Assembly (NCBI GenBank): GCA_046541575.1
Contig: JBKHDA010000001.1
Coordinates: forward strand, 30,963-94,962
Source of the DNA: Halanaerobium sp046541575
GTDB lineage: Bacteria; Bacillota; Halanaerobiia; Halanaerobiales; Halanaerobiaceae
Direction of reading: 5' to 3'
Length of the DNA: 64,000 bases
Shown here in pieces: positions 60,473 to 64,000 of this stretch; positions within the stretch are counted from its first letter, which is position 1, and each line of letters starts with the position of its first letter. Below the pieces are notes generated by a model. The model made no database searches. It was not told the DNA's origin and saw only the letters and a list, made by a program, of their open reading frames with translations. Both the position numbers and the translations under genes were made by a program.

Positions 60473-61309
60473 ATGTATGATGTTAAAGATAAGAAAATAG
60501 AGTTAGAGCACGGTTCAATTAATAAGGGAATCATAGCTGTGGCAAGTGGTAAGGGTGGGGTTGGTAAATCTACTGTTACCGTTAATTTGGCAACTGCTTT
60601 AGCTGAATTAGGGTATAAGGTTGGTATTATAGATGCAGATGTAAGAGGTTTTAGTGTGCCTCGGATTCTGGGAGTTACTGATAAGCCGAAGGCAGTTAGT
60701 GAAAATGAAATTATTCCTCCAGAGGTTAAAGGTATAAAAACTATTTCTATGGGTTCTTTTGTTGGTGAAAATGAACCTGTAATCTGGAGAGCACCGCTGC
60801 TTGGTGGAGCTTTAGAACAGTTTTTCAAAGATGTCAGATGGGGGGAGTTAGATTATATGCTGCTAGATTTACCTCCGGGAACCGGGGATATGCCACTAAA
60901 TATTATGCAGAAGGTTCCGCATGCGGAAGTTTTAGTTGTTACAACTCCTCAGGTTACTGCAACTAAGGTCGCCGGACGGATCGGAGCCATGGCGGAAAAA
61001 ATGGATCTTGATCTTCTAGGTGTAGTAGAAAATATGGCCTATTATCAGTGTACAGAATGCGGCCAGAAAGATTATATCTTTGGCGAAAATGGTGGTAAAG
61101 ATCTGGCTGATTTTATGAAAACAGAGCTTTTAGGTCAGCTGCCACTAATTTCAGAAGTTCGCCGCCGCAGTGATTCCGGTGATCCAATTGTGTTTGATAA
61201 GCCGGAAGCTGAGATTTCTAAAGAATTTATTAAAATAGCAAAAAGACTTGCTGAGCGTGAAGGTGGTTTTGACGAAAAAGTCGAGCCGCTAAAGTTGAAT
61301 ATGGAGTAA
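60473..61309 (+). CDS. Mrp/NBP35-family P-loop ATPase, iron-sulfur carrier
   Basis: A 278-residue ATPase of the Mrp/ApbC family: deviant Walker A ASGKGGVGKSTVTVNLA, DADVRGFSVPRILG, LLLDLPPGTGDMPLN, and a CxxC pair in YQCTECGQKDYIFG that binds a bridging cluster in the dimer. Family members load FeS clusters onto target proteins. ATG after GAGGTG. It heads a cluster with NifX-like and MinD-ferredoxin genes, separated from them by a large hairpin repeat. Confidence 0.93.
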   Translation: MYDVKDKKIELEHGSINKGIIAVASGKGGVGKSTVTVNLATALAELGYKVGIIDADVRGFSVPRILGVTDKPKAVSENEIIPPEVKGIKTISMGSFVGENEPVIWRAPLLGGALEQFFKDVRWGELDYMLLDLPPGTGDMPLNIMQKVPHAEVLVVTTPQVTATKVAGRIGAMAEKMDLDLLGVVENMAYYQCTECGQKDYIFGENGGKDLADFMKTELLGQLPLISEVRRRSDSGDPIVFDKPEAEISKEFIKIAKRLAEREGGFDEKVEPLKLNME

Positions 61310-61313
61310 AATT

Positions 61314-61391
61314 TTGGTACCGGGTACTTGTAAAAAATTACCATTTAGTTTTGTTTTTAATTAGTAATTTTTTACAAGTACCCGGTACCAA
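61314..61391. repeat. largest GGTACC-family hairpin
   Basis: Perfect inverted repeat with 28-base arms (61314-61341 and 61364-61391) and a 22-base loop. The arm starts TTGGTACCGGGTACTTGTAA. It fills the spacer between the Mrp gene and the NifX-like gene. No T run follows the right arm. Confidence 0.92.
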
Positions 61392-61414
61392 GAAAAAAAT
61401 GGGGGTTAAATAAA

Positions 61415-61774
61415 ATGAAATTAGTTATTCCTGCAGTTGAATCTGGAGATTTTGAAACAGAGATTCATGATAATTTTGGTAGGGCAACTTATTTTGCTTT
61501 AGTAAACAGCGAAAATGATGAATTAAAGTTTATGAAAAATAAAGCAGCAGCTCAGAGCAGTGGTGCTGGAGTTGGAGCAGCTCAGTTATGTGCTGATGCA
61601 GGTGCTGATGCAGTTTTGGCTTATCATTTCGGCCCTAAAGCCTATAAAGCTTTAAAGGCAGCTGGAATTGAAGTTTTTGATATAACTGATCAAAAATTAA
61701 TTAGAGAAGCTTACCAAGATTTTCAGGCAGGCAAATTAGATGAGGCTGAAGCTGGCCCGGGAGGACATCATTAA
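61415..61774 (+). CDS. NifX/NifB-type dinitrogenase iron-molybdenum cofactor family protein
   Basis: A 119-residue single-domain protein of the NifX/NafY fold: IPAVESGDFETEIHDNFGRA, AAQLCADAGADAVLA, HFGPKAYKALKAAGIEV. The Gly- and His-containing tail ends PGGHH. Relatives bind metal clusters or cofactor precursors, but no nitrogenase genes are present here, so a general FeS-carrier or regulatory role is likely. Next gene starts two bases after its stop. Confidence 0.9.
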   Translation: MKLVIPAVESGDFETEIHDNFGRATYFALVNSENDELKFMKNKAAAQSSGAGVGAAQLCADAGADAVLAYHFGPKAYKALKAAGIEVFDITDQKLIREAYQDFQAGKLDEAEAGPGGHH

Positions 61775-61775
61775 A

Positions 61776-62654
61776 TTGAGCCGGGAAATTTCACTTTCAA
61801 TTTTAAGTGGAAAGGGTGGAACCGGAAAGACTACACTGGCAGTTAATCTGGCTCTGGCCCTGGAGAATGTTCAGCTTCTTGATGCAGATGTAGAAGAACC
61901 AAATGATTATATTTTCATTTCACCAGAAATTGAAAAAAAAGAAATGGAATCTGTAATGAGATTAATTCCGGAAGTTGATGATGATAAATGTACAGCCTGC
62001 CGCAAATGTGTTGACTTCTGTGAATATAATGCTCTGGCAATGATGCTGGATAATGTTTTAGTTTTTGAAGAAGTATGCCACAGCTGTGGTGGCTGTAAAA
62101 TTGTGTGTCCGGAAAATGCAATTACGGAAAAAGAAAGTGAACTAGGCAAACTTCGCCATGATAGGCTGCCTGGTCTTGATTTCTGGCAGGGAGAACTGAA
62201 TACCGGGGAAGAAAAAGCTGTTCCAGTTATCGAAAAATTAAAGTCAAAGATTGATCGAAATAAAAAGGTAATTATTGATTCACCACCGGGAACAACCTGT
62301 CCGACTATCGAAGCAATTAATGATACAGATTTTACAGTTGTCGTCACCGAGCCTTCTTCTTTTGGCCTGCATGATTTAAAAATGGTTATTGAGATGTTAA
62401 ATAATATTGAACAGCCATTTGCTGTGGTAATCAATAGAGCTGAGCCAGAATCTGATCATTTAATTGAAGATTACTGTCAGGTCGAAGGAATAGAAATTTT
62501 AATGAAAATTCCTTTTTCCAGAAAAATTGCAGAACTTTATTCAAATGGAAAAACATTTGTTGATGAACTTGAGGGCTGGGAAGCAAAATTTGAAGAATTA
62601 TATAAAAAAATCAGGGAGGAGGCCACTAAATATGAAAGAAATAACAGTAATTAG
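61776..62654 (+). CDS. MinD-superfamily ATPase with inserted ferredoxin domain (1)
   Basis: A 292-residue protein: deviant Walker A LSGKGGTGKTTLAVNLAL, then an insertion of two 4Fe-4S motifs (CTACRKCVDFCEYNAL and CHSCGGCKIVCPENAI), then the rest of the MinD ATPase (IDSPPGTTCP, VVTEPSSFGLHDL). Function unknown; thought to couple ATP hydrolysis to FeS handling or electron transfer. TTG 61776 lies 11 bases after GGGAGG, immediately behind the preceding stop codon. Overlaps the paralogue by 23 bases. Confidence 0.9.
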   Translation: MSREISLSILSGKGGTGKTTLAVNLALALENVQLLDADVEEPNDYIFISPEIEKKEMESVMRLIPEVDDDKCTACRKCVDFCEYNALAMMLDNVLVFEEVCHSCGGCKIVCPENAITEKESELGKLRHDRLPGLDFWQGELNTGEEKAVPVIEKLKSKIDRNKKVIIDSPPGTTCPTIEAINDTDFTVVVTEPSSFGLHDLKMVIEMLNNIEQPFAVVINRAEPESDHLIEDYCQVEGIEILMKIPFSRKIAELYSNGKTFVDELEGWEAKFEELYKKIREEATKYERNNSN

Positions 62655-63495
62655 TGGAAAGGGTGGAACCGGAAAAACGACTTTTACTGCCAATCTGGCC
62701 TCCTTATTAGATGACCTGGTAATAGGTGACTGTGATGTTGATGCTCCAAATTTACATTTACTTTTAAACCCGGTAAATATAAATGAAGAAATACATAAGG
62801 GAGCCAAACTTGCAGTAAAAACCCAGGAGCGCTGTATTGACTGTGGTAAATGTTATGATAACTGTCGTTTTAATGCTGTGACAGCAGATGATTATCAAAT
62901 AAAGAATTTAAAATGTGAGGGTTGTGGAGTCTGTGTAGAGGTTTGTCCGACTGATGCTCTAAAGCTGGAACCTATTGAAACAGGCAGTCTTTATCAGGCT
63001 GAAAGCAAATTTGGAGATATGATCCATGCTCGTCTGATTCCTGGTGCTGACACTTCTGGTAAATTAGTGAGTGAGGTTAAGAAAAAGGCTTCTGAAATTG
63101 CCAAGAAAAAAAATAAAGACTGGGTTTTAATTGATGGCTCACCGGGTATTGGCTGTCCTGTTATTGCATCTTTAACAGGTTCGGATCTTGCAATTTTAGT
63201 AACCGAACCTACAATGTCAGGTTTTTCTGATCTAAAAAGAGTAATAGAGGTTGTAAAACATTTTAAAATTCCAGCTGGACTGGTGATTAATAAATATGAT
63301 TTAAACGAAAAAATTAGTGATCAGATAGAAAGTTACTGTCAGGGTGAAGATATAGAGCTTCTAACTAAAATTCCTTACAGTCGAGTTATTGTAGAATCTT
63401 TACAAAAAGGTGAACTATTTATTGATAATGATACTGGTTTAAGAGAAAAAATGCTTAATGTAGTGACTAAATTAAAAAAAATGGAGGTTAAATAA
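62632..63495 (+). CDS. MinD-superfamily ATPase with inserted ferredoxin domain (2)
   Basis: A 287-residue paralogue of the preceding gene: VISGKGGTGKTTFTANLASL, inserted 4Fe-4S motifs CIDCGKCYDNCRFNAV and CEGCGVCVEVCPTDAL, then DGSPGIGCPVI and LVTEPTMSGFSDLK. ATG 62632 follows GGGAGGAGG and lies inside the first gene; in-frame starts further upstream are rejected. The two ATPases probably form a heterodimer, as MinD-type proteins dimerise; this is inference. Confidence 0.92.
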   Translation: MKEITVISGKGGTGKTTFTANLASLLDDLVIGDCDVDAPNLHLLLNPVNINEEIHKGAKLAVKTQERCIDCGKCYDNCRFNAVTADDYQIKNLKCEGCGVCVEVCPTDALKLEPIETGSLYQAESKFGDMIHARLIPGADTSGKLVSEVKKKASEIAKKKNKDWVLIDGSPGIGCPVIASLTGSDLAILVTEPTMSGFSDLKRVIEVVKHFKIPAGLVINKYDLNEKISDQIESYCQGEDIELLTKIPYSRVIVESLQKGELFIDNDTGLREKMLNVVTKLKKMEVK

Positions 63496-63496
63496 G

Positions 63497-63883
63497 ATGA
63501 AGAAAATCGCTGTACCTGTTCAGGGAGAAAATATTTCTGCTCATTTTGGACATGCACCTCAATTTAAGATTTTTAGTGTGGAAGATCAGGAAATTGTTGA
63601 AGAAAATAATTTAGAAAATCCTGGCCACCAGCCGGGACTTTTACCAAGGCTTTTAAATGAAGCCGGTGCAGATCTTGTTATTTCATCCGGCATGGGTCAG
63701 AAAGCAATTGCAATTTTTGAGAAGAATAATATTGAAGTTGTTTGCGGTGCTGCTGGTGAAGCAAGAGCAGCAGTTTTGGATTATCTTAAAGGTAATTTAG
63801 ATGCATCTGCTAATGCCTGTTCTCATGGGGATCACGATCATCAGCACAACCATGATCATCAACATGGAACTCATAAACATTAA
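63497..63883 (+). CDS. NifX-family protein with His-rich C-terminal tail
   Basis: A 128-residue NifX-fold protein: IAVPVQGENISAHFGHAPQF, NEAGADLVISSGMGQKAI, NNIEVVCGAAGEARAAV. The last 20 or so residues alternate His, Asp and Gln (HGDHDHQHNHDHQ), a likely metal-binding tail. It follows the second MinD-ferredoxin gene by one base. It resembles the first NifX-like protein in fold but has a different N terminus and tail. Confidence 0.9.
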   Translation: MKKIAVPVQGENISAHFGHAPQFKIFSVEDQEIVEENNLENPGHQPGLLPRLLNEAGADLVISSGMGQKAIAIFEKNNIEVVCGAAGEARAAVLDYLKGNLDASANACSHGDHDHQHNHDHQHGTHKH

Positions 63884-63907
63884 TTAATCGATATAATAAA
63901 TAATAAA

Positions 63908-63961
63908 TAGGTACCAAATAAATAGGTACCAGGTACAAAAAGCTCTTTTTGTACCTGGTAC
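63908..63961. repeat. variant GGTACC-family hairpin
   Basis: Arms GTACCAGGTACAAAAAG (63926-63942) and its exact complement (63945-63961) with a 2-base loop. An extra AATAGGTACCA (63905-63915) precedes it and is repeated at 63921. The core GTACC-A/G-GGTAC links it to the other members. It may also end transcription of the cluster. Confidence 0.8.
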
Positions 63962-63991
63962 TAAATAAAAACAAATTTTTTTGCCAAATTC

Positions 63992-63997
63992 TTGACA
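63992..63997 (+). promoter_or_regulatory. possible -35 box cut by the window end
   Basis: TTGACA at 63992-63997 is a consensus -35; its -10 would lie beyond the window. Confidence 0.3.
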
Positions 63998-64000
63998 TAT

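Noticed and set aside
60376..60828. Antisense frame over the Mrp gene start
   Set aside because: It opposes a strongly conserved ATPase frame and has no ribosome site or recognisable motif.

Overview
This 64 kb window is AT-rich, gene-dense chromosomal DNA from an anaerobic Firmicutes-type bacterium. Gene families and style (strong GGAGG ribosome sites, many TTG/GTG starts, Na+-coupled transporters, Rnf, DUF368, MinD-ferredoxin/NifX clusters) suggest a halophilic fermenter of the Halanaerobiales, but this is inference without a database search. Secreted solute-binding proteins start with type-I (A-x-A) signal peptides and lack a lipobox cysteine, which fits a diderm cell with a periplasm. No rRNA, tRNA, CRISPR, prophage or insertion sequence was seen.

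Layout. 1-785: 3' part of an HSL-type esterase. 895-9291: a pyrimidine operon pyrR-uraA-pyrB-pyrC-pyrF-pyrK-pyrD-pyrE plus a glyoxalase, with two PyrR-type attenuators (before pyrR and before uraA) and no carAB. 9423-10175: PHP phosphatase. 10336-14724: sulfur island with a cysteine-rich LysR regulator divergent from a YeeE/TsuA transporter and a CoA-disulfide reductase-rhodanese. 14982-21508: DUF368 lipid-carrier transporter and an AddB/AddA-like helicase-nuclease pair. 21630-30975: gpmA, htrA, a two-component pair, polA, mutM, a dephospho-CoA kinase fused to methylglyoxal synthase, and a small lytic transglycosylase. 31179-38818: oppABCDF-type peptide transporter and an orphan binding protein. 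39103-46014: LacI regulator, sugar ABC transporter and GH65 phosphorylase.

46097-49478 (minus strand): hutP, then a structured leader with an intrinsic terminator, then a TrpXYZ-like ABC transporter, arranged like the Bacillus hutP-terminator-hut operon. 49722-54821: MntP-like exporter with an apparent AUA start, an rRNA methyltransferase and two divergent NSS transporters. 55014-60214: nitroreductase, then a four-gene Rnf-like cluster (C, D, E, A) that lacks G and B and whose A and E subunits contain no cysteine, then the tRNA selenouridine synthase gene. 60473-63883: a Mrp ATPase, two MinD-type ATPases with inserted ferredoxin domains and two NifX-like proteins.

A dispersed family of hairpins built on the arm GGTACCGGGTACTTG occurs in intergenic positions throughout (two long perfect hairpins, one related hairpin, two solo arms). 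The most interesting observations are the cysteine-free reduced Rnf cluster, the HutP-linked attenuator of an ABC transporter, the CoaE-MgsA fusion and this repeat family.
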